From the NCBI GenBank assembly GCA_023392075.1, contig JAEVZU010000111.1, forward strand, positions 1-14,961: a stretch of DNA of 14,961 nt, given 5' to 3'. The notes below the pieces were generated by a model. It searched no databases, had not been told where the DNA came from, and saw nothing but the letters and a program-made list of their open reading frames with translations. Position numbers and translations under genes: made by a program. Shown here piece after piece: positions 1 to 7,570 of this stretch; the stretch's first letter is position 1; each line of letters opens with the position of its first letter. The stretch is from Bacillota bacterium. GTDB lineage: Bacteria; Bacillota; Clostridia; Acetivibrionales; DSM-1351.

Positions 1-2
1 TA

Positions 3-467
3 TTCGGACTGATAAACATTGTTGATTTAAGTGTTATTGTTTTGATTCTTCTGATCGGAGCAGTAGTGTTTTTAAAAGTCACGGGCTCTGATGTGGGACC
101 CATTACAAGCGATGAAAGCCAGCAGACCTTAACAGTTACATTTAGAGCCGCGGTCCGCAATGATGAGCAGCTGAAGGCCGTTAAGGAAAAGGATCAGCTT
201 ATCTCCCTGCTTAAGCCGGTGGATGCCTATATCACATCAGTAGAATTCAAACCTCTTGAGGTCCCCATAAATACAGCTGACGGAAAAGCGGTATATTCCG
301 TTGACCCTAAGAGAAAAGAGCTGGTTGCCAAGTTTACAATGAAAACCGCCAGAGGCAACGGAATAATAAAGCTTGAGTCTCAGGAAATCTCAGTAGGAAA
401 GGCCTTTACATTAAAGACCCGTACCTTTGAATCGCTTGGAACCGTAGAAGCTATTGAGTTCAATTAA
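3..467 (+). CDS. DUF4330 family protein, 5' end outside the window
   Basis: The reading frame is open to the left edge of the window. Codons before position 42 read FGLINIVDLSVIV, which runs straight into the hydrophobic segment LILLIGAVVFLK, so the real start lies upstream. The visible part is one N-terminal transmembrane helix followed by about 120 residues of mixed beta-type sequence. I recognise the DUF4330 layout (short N-terminal FGxxNxxD motif, one helix, small extracytoplasmic domain); its biochemical role is unknown. The stop at 465-467 lies 12 bp before the O-antigen ligase-like gene, so the two are almost certainly co-transcribed. DUF4330 genes often sit in clostridial surface-glycan clusters, which fits this neighbour. 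Family assignment is moderately sure; function is not assigned. Confidence 0.75.
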   Translation, partial: FGLINIVDLSVIVLILLIGAVVFLKVTGSDVGPITSDESQQTLTVTFRAAVRNDEQLKAVKEKDQLISLLKPVDAYITSVEFKPLEVPINTADGKAVYSVDPKRKELVAKFTMKTARGNGIIKLESQEISVGKAFTLKTRTFESLGTVEAIEFN

Positions 468-479
468 GGAGGTCATATT

Positions 480-2195
480 GTGTGGAAATATGTCTCAAAC
501 AGTCTGTTTTGCAGATTTCTCATATTTGTTTATGAAGTGGTAAGCAATGCATACAGAAACAGCATTCTGAATAGATGTGTAGACACTGTGGCAGCCTGGA
601 ATCAACGCAGTTTATTGTACAGAGCCAAACAAAATTATATATCTTCAACCCCGAAATATTCCTTTTCAGTTACATACAGGATATTGTCCTTTTTCGGAAA
701 AATTCTGGACAGGTTTGCAGCACATGTAAATCATGTTTATACTAAAGCTTTTAAGAAAAGTCTTCTCAATAAAGCTTATATAGGCTTGTTGCAGCTTGGG
801 AAAAAAATCTTCGGAAAATGGAGAGGTCTGGCCTGCTTTATTATCCTGGCAGCAGTTTTGGGAGTCTCGGCCCATGTGCTGCCCAAGCTTGCAGTTATAG
901 GTTTAATTGGCATTCTGGGGCTGGTATTCATTCTCAGAAATTTTGAAAGAGCAGCTTATCTTGTAGCTATTTATCCCATATTATATTTTGTGGCAGGTAT
1001 ATCAAATATAAGTTTTATGGTTTCACTCTGGGATGAGCTATTGATCATTTTCTGTGTAGGCATTTGGTTTTTCAGGTGGGTAGCCGACCGGAAGGATTTC
1101 AATTTTGCCTGGACGCCTGTTGACTTTTCACTGATAATATTCTTCGTAGTCTGCATAGCATTATTTGTTATAGGCTCTCTTAACAAACTCGGCTTTGACA
1201 CTCTTGGCTTTGACGGACTCAGAGCAGTTATTGAGTACATGTTCTTCTTTTTCATTGTAGTCAAGCTGCTGAGGTCGGAGGACGGTGCCAAAAATGTTTT
1301 AAAACTGATGATTATGACTGGTGTTGTTATGTCACTGCACGGTATATACCAGTATATTACCAAGGTTGATACACCTGCCTATTGGACCGATAAGGTGGAA
1401 GTCTCCTCCGGCCCAAGAGTCTTTTCCTTCGTAGGTAGTCCCAATGTGCTGGGATGTCTTTTGGCATTGGTGATACCGCTGGCAATATCCCTGATATTCA
1501 GTGAGAAGGACTGGATACAGAAGGTTTTATACACTATAGCCAGCGGCTTGATGGGTGTTTGCATTCTGCTAACAGGTTCCCGTTCCTCGTGGATAGCTTT
1601 GGGATGTGCTCTCATAATCTATGCCATATTGAGCAGGAAATATTATTTGATAATCGGTTTGTTTGTTGTTGCACTACTTGCGTACACCATGGTTTCATCG
1701 GTACGGTCCAGGATTGATTATATGCTTGATCCAGCTTATATCGTCAGCAGTTTTACCGGCGGAAGGTTTGCAAGATGGCCCAAAGCACTTGAGGAGTTTT
1801 ACATCAACCTGCTTTTCGGTAAGGGCTTCGGCCAGTTCGGCGGTTCGGTCGCTACCATAAACAAAGTTAAGGGAGCATTTTATGTAGATAACTACTATAT
1901 TAAAGCTGCCGTTGAAATGGGAATTTTCGGACTTGTTACATTTTTAGCCGCCCTTTACAAAGGAGTTGTCTGGTCCTTAAGAGCCTCTTACAAAGTGGAG
2001 GACAGAGTTTCGAAGGGTTTGATACAAAGCGGTTTCGGCGCCATGGTTGGTATTCTTGTTACCAACGTAGTTCTTAACAACTTTGATGCACCGTCGGTTA
2101 CAACCTATTTCTGGACTATAGCCGCAGTATGTGTTTTTCTGGGATTTGTAAGAAAAGGTCCCAATAATGTTTTGACAAACATATCTAATAAGTAA
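480..2195 (+). CDS. O-antigen ligase / Wzy polymerase-like membrane protein
   Basis: A 571-residue multi-pass membrane protein of the O-antigen ligase (Wzy_C/RfaL-like) superfamily. Such proteins join or polymerise lipid-linked glycans on the outer face of the cytoplasmic membrane. About ten hydrophobic helices run from residue 117 to 560. The family core is visible: GSPNVLG (319-325), TGSRSSW (365-371), GGRFARW (427-433), then GKGFGQFGG (447-455) and the DNYY...EMGIFGL region (470-485). Start is GTG at 480, chosen because AGGAGG at 467-472 is 7 nt upstream. Residues 1-115 form a long, basic, poorly hydrophobic N-terminal region before the first clear helix, which is longer than in typical ligases. 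It follows the DUF4330 gene by 12 bp and is closed by a hairpin. The glycan substrate cannot be told from the sequence. Confidence 0.85.
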   Translation: MWKYVSNSLFCRFLIFVYEVVSNAYRNSILNRCVDTVAAWNQRSLLYRAKQNYISSTPKYSFSVTYRILSFFGKILDRFAAHVNHVYTKAFKKSLLNKAYIGLLQLGKKIFGKWRGLACFIILAAVLGVSAHVLPKLAVIGLIGILGLVFILRNFERAAYLVAIYPILYFVAGISNISFMVSLWDELLIIFCVGIWFFRWVADRKDFNFAWTPVDFSLIIFFVVCIALFVIGSLNKLGFDTLGFDGLRAVIEYMFFFFIVVKLLRSEDGAKNVLKLMIMTGVVMSLHGIYQYITKVDTPAYWTDKVEVSSGPRVFSFVGSPNVLGCLLALVIPLAISLIFSEKDWIQKVLYTIASGLMGVCILLTGSRSSWIALGCALIIYAILSRKYYLIIGLFVVALLAYTMVSSVRSRIDYMLDPAYIVSSFTGGRFARWPKALEEFYINLLFGKGFGQFGGSVATINKVKGAFYVDNYYIKAAVEMGIFGLVTFLAALYKGVVWSLRASYKVEDRVSKGLIQSGFGAMVGILVTNVVLNNFDAPSVTTYFWTIAAVCVFLGFVRKGPNNVLTNISNK

Positions 2196-2214
2196 AAAAT
2201 AAATATCAATTACC

Positions 2215-2253
2215 ATCAAAACCCTGTTCCTGTAAACGGAACAGGGTTTTGAT
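2215..2253 (+). terminator. Hairpin after the O-antigen ligase-like gene
   Basis: A perfect 16-bp inverted repeat (ATCAAAACCCTGTTCC and its complement) with a 7-nt loop, 20 bp after the stop codon. The 3' arm ends in GGGTTTTGATTTTG, so the U-run is short and interrupted. It probably terminates the DUF4330/ligase transcript. Confidence 0.75.
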
Positions 2254-2384
2254 TTTGCAATCAATCTGTGCTATCCTAAAAAGAGCCTCTTGGGTCGCAA
2301 GAAAACTTTATAAACATAATGTATAAAGAACTCAAGCCGCTTTATTACTTGTTTTATGCTGCATGGCAGCAGAATGGAGCCTTT

Positions 2385-3221
2385 ATGGAAAGAGAAAGTA
2401 TATACAAACATTACGAGCCGGCTGTGACAGCTCCGGATATAAATCATTCCGAAGCTTACTGGTTTGCTTTTTATTCAAATAAATTGCTGGTTAAAAAAGA
2501 TGATGGAAGTTATACCCTCCCTTACGTCAGGGATTTATATCAGCTTAACACCCAGACAGTCAGGACCCAGTACCTGGGTTTATTCCAGGGGAAGCCCTGT
2601 TATTCCGCAGAGCTCATGTCGGAGGAACCAGTCCCTGCCGGGATGGAATTTATAGAATTACGGGCACTTTATGATTTTATTGCTGAAGACTTGTTTTTAC
2701 TGGCAGGGAAAGCCTATCAGATAGTATCCTGGGATCAGACCCATCAATTCTGCGGCAGATGCGGCTCCGCTACCGATGACCTTTCCGGCGAAAGAGCCAA
2801 AATTTGTCCAAAATGCGGTTTTATCAGCTACCCCAGAATATGTCCTGCCGTAATTACTGCTATTCTGAAGGGAGATCAATTGCTGCTGGCACATGCCAGG
2901 AACTTTAAAGAAGGTATGTATTCATTGATCGCAGGCTTTGTAGAGGCCGGTGAAACTCTGGAAGAGGCGGTCCGGAGAGAAATCCATGAGGAAGTAGGTA
3001 TCAGCGTAAAAAATATCCGGTATTGGAGCAGCCAGCCATGGCCCTTCCCAAATTCCATGATGCTGGGTTTTACCGCTGAGTATGACAGCGGAGATATAAA
3101 GGTTGACGGTGTTGAGATAACAGATGCAAACTGGTATGGTATCGATAATCTTCCGGGACTTCCATCTGAGGTGAGCATTGCCAGAAAGATCATAGATTGG
3201 TGGATGGAACAGAACAGGTAA
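2385..3221 (+). CDS. nudC: NAD+ diphosphatase (NADH pyrophosphatase, Nudix)
   Basis: Hydrolyses NAD(H) to NMN(H) and AMP; bacterial NudC also removes NAD caps from RNA 5' ends. Counting from an upstream ATG at 2319, the zinc ribbon has CxxC pairs at C145/C148 and C163/C166. The Nudix box (GX5EX7REUXEEXGU) is at 206-228 and the NudC signature SQPWPFPNS at 238-246; subtract 22 for the start given here. That trio is diagnostic. I chose ATG 2385 because GGAG at 2376-2379 lies 5 nt upstream and the resulting 278 residues are near the usual 257-280. The in-frame ATG at 2319 would give 300 residues but has no visible ribosome binding site. The gene has its own terminator and is convergent with hsp20. 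Confidence 0.93.
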   Translation: MERESIYKHYEPAVTAPDINHSEAYWFAFYSNKLLVKKDDGSYTLPYVRDLYQLNTQTVRTQYLGLFQGKPCYSAELMSEEPVPAGMEFIELRALYDFIAEDLFLLAGKAYQIVSWDQTHQFCGRCGSATDDLSGERAKICPKCGFISYPRICPAVITAILKGDQLLLAHARNFKEGMYSLIAGFVEAGETLEEAVRREIHEEVGISVKNIRYWSSQPWPFPNSMMLGFTAEYDSGDIKVDGVEITDANWYGIDNLPGLPSEVSIARKIIDWWMEQNR

Positions 3222-3258
3222 AAAAAGAATGGGCTGTTTCAGCAACCCATTCTTTTTT
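3221..3258. terminator. Bidirectional terminator between nudC and hsp20
   Basis: AAAAAAGAATGGG (3221-3233) pairs perfectly with CCCATTCTTTTTT (3246-3258), giving A-runs on one side and T-runs on the other. It begins at the nudC stop codon. It can act as an intrinsic terminator for nudC on the + strand and as a backstop for hsp20 on the - strand. Confidence 0.85.
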
Positions 3259-3272
3259 TACAGATATGTAAA

Positions 3273-3315
3273 CCCGGAAGAACTGTAATTACTGCTCATT
3301 TATAGTTCTTCCGGG
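3273..3315 (-). terminator. Hairpin just after hsp20
   Basis: A 12-bp perfect stem, CCCGGAAGAACT (3273-3284) with AGTTCTTCCGGG (3304-3315), lies 6 bp beyond the hsp20 stop. On the - strand it is followed by only a short U-run (TTTACAT), so it is a weaker terminator than the neighbouring bidirectional one or an mRNA 3' end stabiliser. Confidence 0.6.
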
Positions 3316-3321
3316 ATTGTT

Positions 3322-3756
3322 TTATTGTATTTCTATTGTGTTATTTGTCTTTTTTTCTTCGCTCTTTGGGAGAACTATTGAGAGGATACCGTTTTCATAT
3401 TTTGCAGATACTGCGTCCTGCTTAACGTTCTGTACATAAAAGCTTCTGCTGCTGGAACCATATCTTCTTTCCCTTCGGATATAATTATTTCTCTCCTCTT
3501 TGGTTTCCTCAGACCTTTCCACTGAAATTGTAAGTCGGTCATCTCTTAAGTCCAGTTTTATATCTTCCTTGTTTGCACCGGGAATTTCGGCCTCAACAAT
3601 GTATTCCCTGTCATTTTCCTTAACATCGGCTTTTATTGAATGTCCTGCAAATCCTAATGCAGTATCATTAAAGAAATCGCTGAAAATACTGTCTACGTCA
3701 AACAGACTTCCTCTTTCCTGAATTTTGTTGTTTCTGAATGGAACTATTCCAAACAT
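3322..3756 (-). CDS. hsp18: Hsp20 / alpha-crystallin small heat shock protein (Hsp18-like)
   Basis: ATP-independent holdase chaperone that binds unfolding proteins in the cytoplasm as large oligomers. The 144 residues fit the family. The N-terminus MFGIVPFR is typical of clostridial Hsp18. The alpha-crystallin domain spans about residues 38-137, with VEAEIPGANKEDI (54-66) and the conserved ENGILSIVLPK stretch near 122-132. The C-terminal IEI (141-143) is the I-X-I motif used for oligomer contacts. Start ATG at 3756 is preceded on the - strand by GGAGGTG. Two perfect CtsR operators lie 45-124 bp upstream, so the gene is very probably a class III heat-shock gene repressed by CtsR. It appears monocistronic, bounded by terminators. 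Confidence 0.93.
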   Translation of the reverse strand: MFGIVPFRNNKIQERGSLFDVDSIFSDFFNDTALGFAGHSIKADVKENDREYIVEAEIPGANKEDIKLDLRDDRLTISVERSEETKEERNNYIRRERRYGSSSRSFYVQNVKQDAVSAKYENGILSIVLPKSEEKKTNNTIEIQ

Positions 3757-3800
3757 ATAAACACCTCCATAAAATATGTTTTTATAATTTTAGTTTTGAT

Positions 3801-3817
3801 TTTGACTTTCTTTGACC
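3801..3817 (-). promoter_or_regulatory. CtsR operator 1 upstream of hsp20
   Basis: On the - strand this reads GGTCAAAGAAAGTCAAA, a perfect match to the CtsR heptad direct repeat (A/G)GTCAAANAN(A/G)GTCAAA. It lies 45-61 bp upstream of the hsp20 ATG, close to the expected transcription start, where bound CtsR would block RNA polymerase. Confidence 0.88.
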
Positions 3818-3863
3818 TTATGTCTATATTTTAATTTATACTCTTTGACTTTTCAAAACTGAT

Positions 3864-3880
3864 TTTGACTTTCTTTGACC
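3864..3880 (-). promoter_or_regulatory. CtsR operator 2 upstream of hsp20
   Basis: An exact second copy of the same 17-bp operator; identity extends over a 20-bp direct repeat (3798-3817 and 3861-3880). The centres are 63 bp apart, close to six helical turns. Between them, AGTCAAAGAG at 3841-3850 on the - strand matches one heptad and the NAN spacer, but its second heptad is degenerate. Confidence 0.88.
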
Positions 3881-3927
3881 TATGTCCAGGACGTTTATTT
3901 AATTATTTAGTTTTATCTCCAGATATC

Positions 3928-5499
3928 TTAAACTTTCTTGTATTTTCTTACTTTTCTATTTTTTATCCCCAGCAGTTGAAGCAGCTCTCTCCAATCTATT
4001 GCACCTGCCAATGCCATAAGGAAAAGTGCTATTACAATATATGCACCAACTGCAAAAAGAGTTTGCCATACAACAGGAAGTTTAAGAAAATTGAAAAAAC
4101 TGTATATATAACTGCTGAATAAAAATAAAAGCACTGTGACAAGGGCCGGCCTCACAACCCAATGCCTTAAATCAAGAGCCATTCCCGTACAACGCATTAT
4201 AGTTATGAAATTAAGAATGCATACGATTAAAGCACTGATTATCACTCCCAGTATATATGCCGGTATGCCATACTGTGGAATAAGAAAATACACGCATAGT
4301 ATTCTTATTGCCGATCCCACTATTGAGTTTATGAGATAAAGTCCCTGTTTTCCAAGTCCGTTCATGATGCCGGTAAGTATTTGTGAAAGGTATATAAAAA
4401 TGCAGGTAAACGATAATAGAAACAGGTTATATCCCACATTCTGTCCGGGATAAATCATATTGGCTATTTTGTCGGGATAACATGCAAACAGGGCCATAAA
4501 AACGAAACCCAGCACCATGGTTATCTGGATGGATTTTGAAATCCTGTAATTGGCCCTGCCATAGTTATTTAATGATATAGCCTCTGAAATTGCAGGTACC
4601 AGCGTTGTAGCAAGGGAAGTTGTTACCAGTGCGGGAAACATGATGAGAGGCAAAGCCATGCCTGTAAGCTTTCCGTATTCTTCCATACTTTGAATATGAT
4701 TGAGCCCTCCCGCCAGTAATCTTTGGGGGATTAAAATCACTTCTGCGGCAGCCATCATTGAAATAATAAACCTGTTGAAGGAGATTGGTGCTGCGCAGGC
4801 CAAAATTGATGTAACCAGTTTCCTTTTCCGGATAATACCCTGTCTGGATTTGGGGGTAATATGAGAATACTTTTTGAATCTATAATATACCGCAAGTAAA
4901 AAGAGATTTGACATCTCCCCCACAGCCATGCCCACAGTTGCCAGGGCGCATGCGTATTCAAGTCCGGCCTCAAGAAACCTGGCGGCAAGTGCCATTATTA
5001 TGCCTATCTTGACCAGCTGTTCAACGATCTGTGAAATTGCTGTAGGTGTAACCTCCTGAATTCCGTAGAAATAACCCTTGTATGCAGACGCAGCCGCAAT
5101 AAGCGGTATGCAGGGTATCATCAAAAGAACCGAAGTATAGGTTCTCGCATCTTTTAATATAAAATTAACTATAAAATCAATATTAAAGTAAAGCAGTATG
5201 GATAAAATTGAACTGCCTGCCACTACTCCCGCAAGTCCAACTTTTGAGATTCGTTTTATATTGATGTAATTACCCTGTGCCGCCTGCTCTGCAATCATTT
5301 TTGAAACTGCAATTGAGACTCCTGATGTGAGTGTAAGAATTATTAAAGTGTAGACAGGTACTATCAGTTGATATAAACCCATTCCTTCGGCACCGATTAA
5401 ATTTGAAAGGTAAATTCTGTATATAAATCCGATTATTCTGGTCACAAAACCCGCAGCCATTAATATTATTGCACCTGTTATAAACGTCTTTTTTGTCAT
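3928..5499 (-). CDS. spoVB: SpoVB-like MATE/MurJ superfamily lipid-linked glycan flippase
   Basis: A 523-residue polytopic membrane protein of the polysaccharide-transport/MviN branch of the MOP flippase superfamily, with about 14 hydrophobic segments. The N-terminus (MTKKTFITGAIIL, then GFVTRIIGFIYR and GAEGMGLYQL) is the pattern seen in SpoVB and its clostridial paralogues. SpoVB is needed for spore cortex synthesis and probably moves lipid II or a related precursor across the membrane. The ORF can be read from a TTG-type start at 5544. I place the start at ATG 5497-5499 because GGAGGT (5503-5509, - strand) is correctly spaced and the protein then begins as the family does. Clostridia usually carry several paralogues, so the exact spoVB identity is less sure than the family. 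No clear terminator follows; the hsp20 operators begin 48 bp downstream. Confidence 0.82.
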   Translation of the reverse strand: MTKKTFITGAIILMAAGFVTRIIGFIYRIYLSNLIGAEGMGLYQLIVPVYTLIILTLTSGVSIAVSKMIAEQAAQGNYINIKRISKVGLAGVVAGSSILSILLYFNIDFIVNFILKDARTYTSVLLMIPCIPLIAAASAYKGYFYGIQEVTPTAISQIVEQLVKIGIIMALAARFLEAGLEYACALATVGMAVGEMSNLFLLAVYYRFKKYSHITPKSRQGIIRKRKLVTSILACAAPISFNRFIISMMAAAEVILIPQRLLAGGLNHIQSMEEYGKLTGMALPLIMFPALVTTSLATTLVPAISEAISLNNYGRANYRISKSIQITMVLGFVFMALFACYPDKIANMIYPGQNVGYNLFLLSFTCIFIYLSQILTGIMNGLGKQGLYLINSIVGSAIRILCVYFLIPQYGIPAYILGVIISALIVCILNFITIMRCTGMALDLRHWVVRPALVTVLLFLFSSYIYSFFNFLKLPVVWQTLFAVGAYIVIALFLMALAGAIDWRELLQLLGIKNRKVRKYKKV

Positions 5500-5594
5500 A
5501 AGCACCTCCGAAAATATAGTACCTTGATTAATTTTATTGACCAAGTGAATCTTTTATGACTCTAGGTTTCCAGCAGTTTACCATAAATTACAGG

Positions 5595-5623
5595 TTGATA
5601 CGCCCGATTTAGGCACTTATAAT
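5595..5623 (+). promoter_or_regulatory. Sigma-A-like promoter upstream of the NlpC/P60 gene
   Basis: TTGATA (5595-5600), a 17-bp spacer and TATAAT (5618-5623), which is near-consensus. Transcription from about 5630 would give a leader of roughly 240 nt before the ATG at 5868. Confidence 0.6.
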
Positions 5624-5629
5624 AAGCCC

Positions 5630-5867
5630 ATCAGCTATTTTACGTAAACCAAATGTATTATGGCTGAAACACTGAATATTTAGTACAAGGTCCGCAGGCC
5701 TTGGTATTAAGGTCCTATAAGACGGCCGATAAACCGTTTATCAAAAAAGATATCCAGATAAGTAAAAAGCGCTGAAAAAATACGCGCTAAAAAATAACCC
5801 CGAAACATTTTTGTTTGATGTATAAATAATTGTACATTTCAGGGGCTTTCATTTTAGGGAGGTCAAT
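5630..5867 (+). promoter_or_regulatory. Structured 5' leader of the NlpC/P60 gene, class unknown
   Basis: The 5500-5867 interval has no convincing gene. It holds the promoter above and several pairings: CAAGG/CCTTG (5686-5703, extendable past a bulge), a 15-bp near-palindrome GATAAACCGTTTATC (5728-5742), AGCGC/GCGCT (5768-5788), and CCCCGAAA/TTTC-GGGG (5798-5845). The last is followed by CTTTCATTTT just before the ribosome binding site and could be an attenuator. Fragments near 5545-5551 (GTGAATC) and 5626-5637 (GCCCATCAGCTA) resemble the c-di-AMP (ydaO) riboswitch consensus, but I cannot build the full fold. Confidence 0.35.
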
Positions 5868-6662
5868 ATGAATAAAAAATTAATAGCAAGTGGTATAGCT
5901 CTGGCGCTGTGCTTGACAGCAATAGCACCGGTCTATAAGAGTTTGACCTATAACAGGGAAATTCTTGATCCGACCAAAATGCAGGAGGTTGGCACACAGG
6001 CTAATCAGGATTTTACAATATCAGAATCCGAAACAATGAAAGCTGAAGATTTGGCTATAAAATCAATTGAAGCAAACCCGGCTTCGGCTATAAAAGCCAC
6101 AGCTGCCACAGCAGACACAGAAAAACCTGCTGAAGTCAAAAAGTCAGCCGTTACAGCAACACCACAAAAAACTGCTGCATCAGCAAAAAAATCAACTGCT
6201 GTTAAAAGCGCCACTATAAAGAAATCAACAACAAAAACAGCACAAAGAACGAAAACCTCCGTTTCGAGAGGTACAGCCACGAAAACTGCTTCAAGCTCCA
6301 AAGCAAGTGCTGTTATAGCCACAGCAAAAAACTATATGGGCGTACCTTATGTATGGGGCGGCGAATCCCCAAGCGGCTTTGACTGCTCAGGCTTTACGCA
6401 ATATGTATTGAAAAAGAACGGTATCAGCATACCCAGAGTTACTGCAGATCAGTATGGCACCGGAGCAAGTGTGTCAAAAAGCAATTTAAGGGTCGGAGAT
6501 CTGGTCTTTTTTACAACCTATAAAGCAGGACCGTCACATGTAGGCTTTTATATGGGAGGCGGCAATTTTATTCATGCAAGCTCATCAAAGGGAGTAACAA
6601 TATCCAGTCTGGACAGTTCATATTATTCAGGCAGATATATCGGAGCAAGAAGAGTATTTTAA
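5868..6662 (+). CDS. Secreted NlpC/P60 peptidoglycan endopeptidase
   Basis: A cysteine peptidase that cuts peptide bonds in peptidoglycan stems outside the membrane. The 264 residues begin with a lysine pair and a hydrophobic signal segment (about 4-21). An Ala/Lys/Thr/Ser-rich low-complexity linker follows (about 70-147), likely a wall-spanning spacer. The catalytic domain is C-terminal (about 148-264), with YVWGGESPSGFDCSGF holding the nucleophile C173, then H224 in SHVGFY and H236 in FIHASS. All three polar active-site residues are present. There is no SH3b, LysM or CBM domain, so targeting must come from the charged linker. Start ATG 5868 is preceded by AGGGAGG at 5856-5862. The gene has a long leader and a strong terminator, so it is monocistronic. 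The in-vivo role (growth, separation or germination) cannot be told. Confidence 0.92.
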   Translation: MNKKLIASGIALALCLTAIAPVYKSLTYNREILDPTKMQEVGTQANQDFTISESETMKAEDLAIKSIEANPASAIKATAATADTEKPAEVKKSAVTATPQKTAASAKKSTAVKSATIKKSTTKTAQRTKTSVSRGTATKTASSSKASAVIATAKNYMGVPYVWGGESPSGFDCSGFTQYVLKKNGISIPRVTADQYGTGASVSKSNLRVGDLVFFTTYKAGPSHVGFYMGGGNFIHASSSKGVTISSLDSSYYSGRYIGARRVF

Positions 6663-6680
6663 CAGAAAACAGCAAATGAT

Positions 6681-6717
6681 AAAAAGGTTGCAGAATTTAC
6701 AGTTCTGCAACCTTTTT
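6681..6717 (+). terminator. Intrinsic terminator after the NlpC/P60 gene
   Basis: A 15-bp perfect stem, AAAAAGGTTGCAGAA (6681-6695) with its complement at 6703-6717, with a 7-nt loop and ending in TTTTT. It starts 18 bp after the stop codon. Confidence 0.92.
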
Positions 6718-6805
6718 AAATATTATTGTGTTAAAATAATTATACATTAATGTCAATTTTTAATAATACCAAAACTTAATCTAAGCCGGAGGGTAAACAC
6801 CATTT

Positions 6806-7570
6806 ATGGATGTTAGCAAAATTATAGATAAATTAAGTAAAAAGCTTAGTCACAGGAGTCTGATATTTATAATTGTTTTTCTTTCACTGGCCATAATCGG
6901 TATTATTGGCGCATATCTTGCAGAAAAAGGAAATCTGAGCCCTTCCGGTTCATTATCAACAGCTGTTGAAACGGCTCCGGAAAAACCTCCCCTGGTAGTT
7001 ATCGATCCCGGCCACGGCGGGTGGGATCCGGGAGCCATGGCCGGCAGTACCAATGAAAAGGATATAGTTCTGGACATTTCTCTTGAAATAGAGAGATTAC
7101 TGGTAGAAAAAAATATTGACTATTACATGATAAGAACGGAGGATATCTATGTCAGCCTTGAAGACAGGGCCAGCATAGCAAATGAAAAAAGGGGCAGGCT
7201 GTTTATCAGCATCCATAACAATTCATTCACCGATTCCGTTCAGAGCGGAATCCTGACTGCGTACAATCCCTACTCTCCAAACGGAAAGGATATGGCCAAA
7301 ATAATGCAGTCCAAGATAAAGGAATTAGGTATGAAAAACAGAGATATCATGCCTCGTCCCAACCTGTATGTTTTGCGGCATACCGAAATGCCCGCGCTGC
7401 TGCTCGAAATAGGATTCATGTCAAACAAAAAAGACCTGAAACTGTTAACCGCCGGTGATTTTCAAAAAAAATGTGCCAAACAGGTTGTTTCAGGTATTGA
7501 AGTTATACTTGACAAGTATATATATGATTCAAAGTCTACTGATGCAGAAGGAAATCCTGCAGGAGACTGA
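6806..7570 (+). CDS. N-acetylmuramoyl-L-alanine amidase (Amidase_3), membrane-anchored
   Basis: A zinc amidase that cuts the bond between N-acetylmuramic acid and L-alanine in peptidoglycan. The 254 residues have a short basic N-terminus, one transmembrane helix or uncleaved signal (about 18-37), then the Amidase_3 domain (about 63-235). Zinc ligands are H70 in IDPGHGG, E84 in TNEKD and H137 in SIHNN; the catalytic glutamate is E201 in LLLEIGFMSN. The size and N-terminal anchor are compatible with CwlD, the sporulation amidase that works with PdaA to make cortex muramic-lactam, but I see nothing diagnostic, so no symbol is given. The ribosome binding site (GGAGGG at 6788-6793) is 12 nt from the ATG, slightly long. 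The last 35 bp overlap the convergent dus gene. Confidence 0.9.
   Translation: MDVSKIIDKLSKKLSHRSLIFIIVFLSLAIIGIIGAYLAEKGNLSPSGSLSTAVETAPEKPPLVVIDPGHGGWDPGAMAGSTNEKDIVLDISLEIERLLVEKNIDYYMIRTEDIYVSLEDRASIANEKRGRLFISIHNNSFTDSVQSGILTAYNPYSPNGKDMAKIMQSKIKELGMKNRDIMPRPNLYVLRHTEMPALLLEIGFMSNKKDLKLLTAGDFQKKCAKQVVSGIEVILDKYIYDSKSTDAEGNPAGD

Noticed and set aside
2876..3245. Two open frames of over 100 codons antisense to nudC
   Set aside because: Both lie opposite the Nudix box and NudC signature region, and neither has a ribosome binding site or a recognisable product.
3865..4122. A small + strand frame with several cysteines overlapping the spoVB 3' end
   Set aside because: The CxC pattern comes from antisense reading of SpoVB and the hsp20 operator region; no binding site or homology.
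5768..5788. AGCGC/GCGCT hairpin with A/T runs as a terminator
   Set aside because: The 5-bp stem with an 11-nt loop is weak, and its T-run would only suit the - strand, where no gene ends.
6005..6322. A 105-codon open frame on the - strand inside the NlpC/P60 gene
   Set aside because: It is the antisense shadow of the Ala/Lys/Thr-rich linker, whose codon bias removes stops on the other strand. The implied protein is low-complexity and lacks a ribosome binding site.
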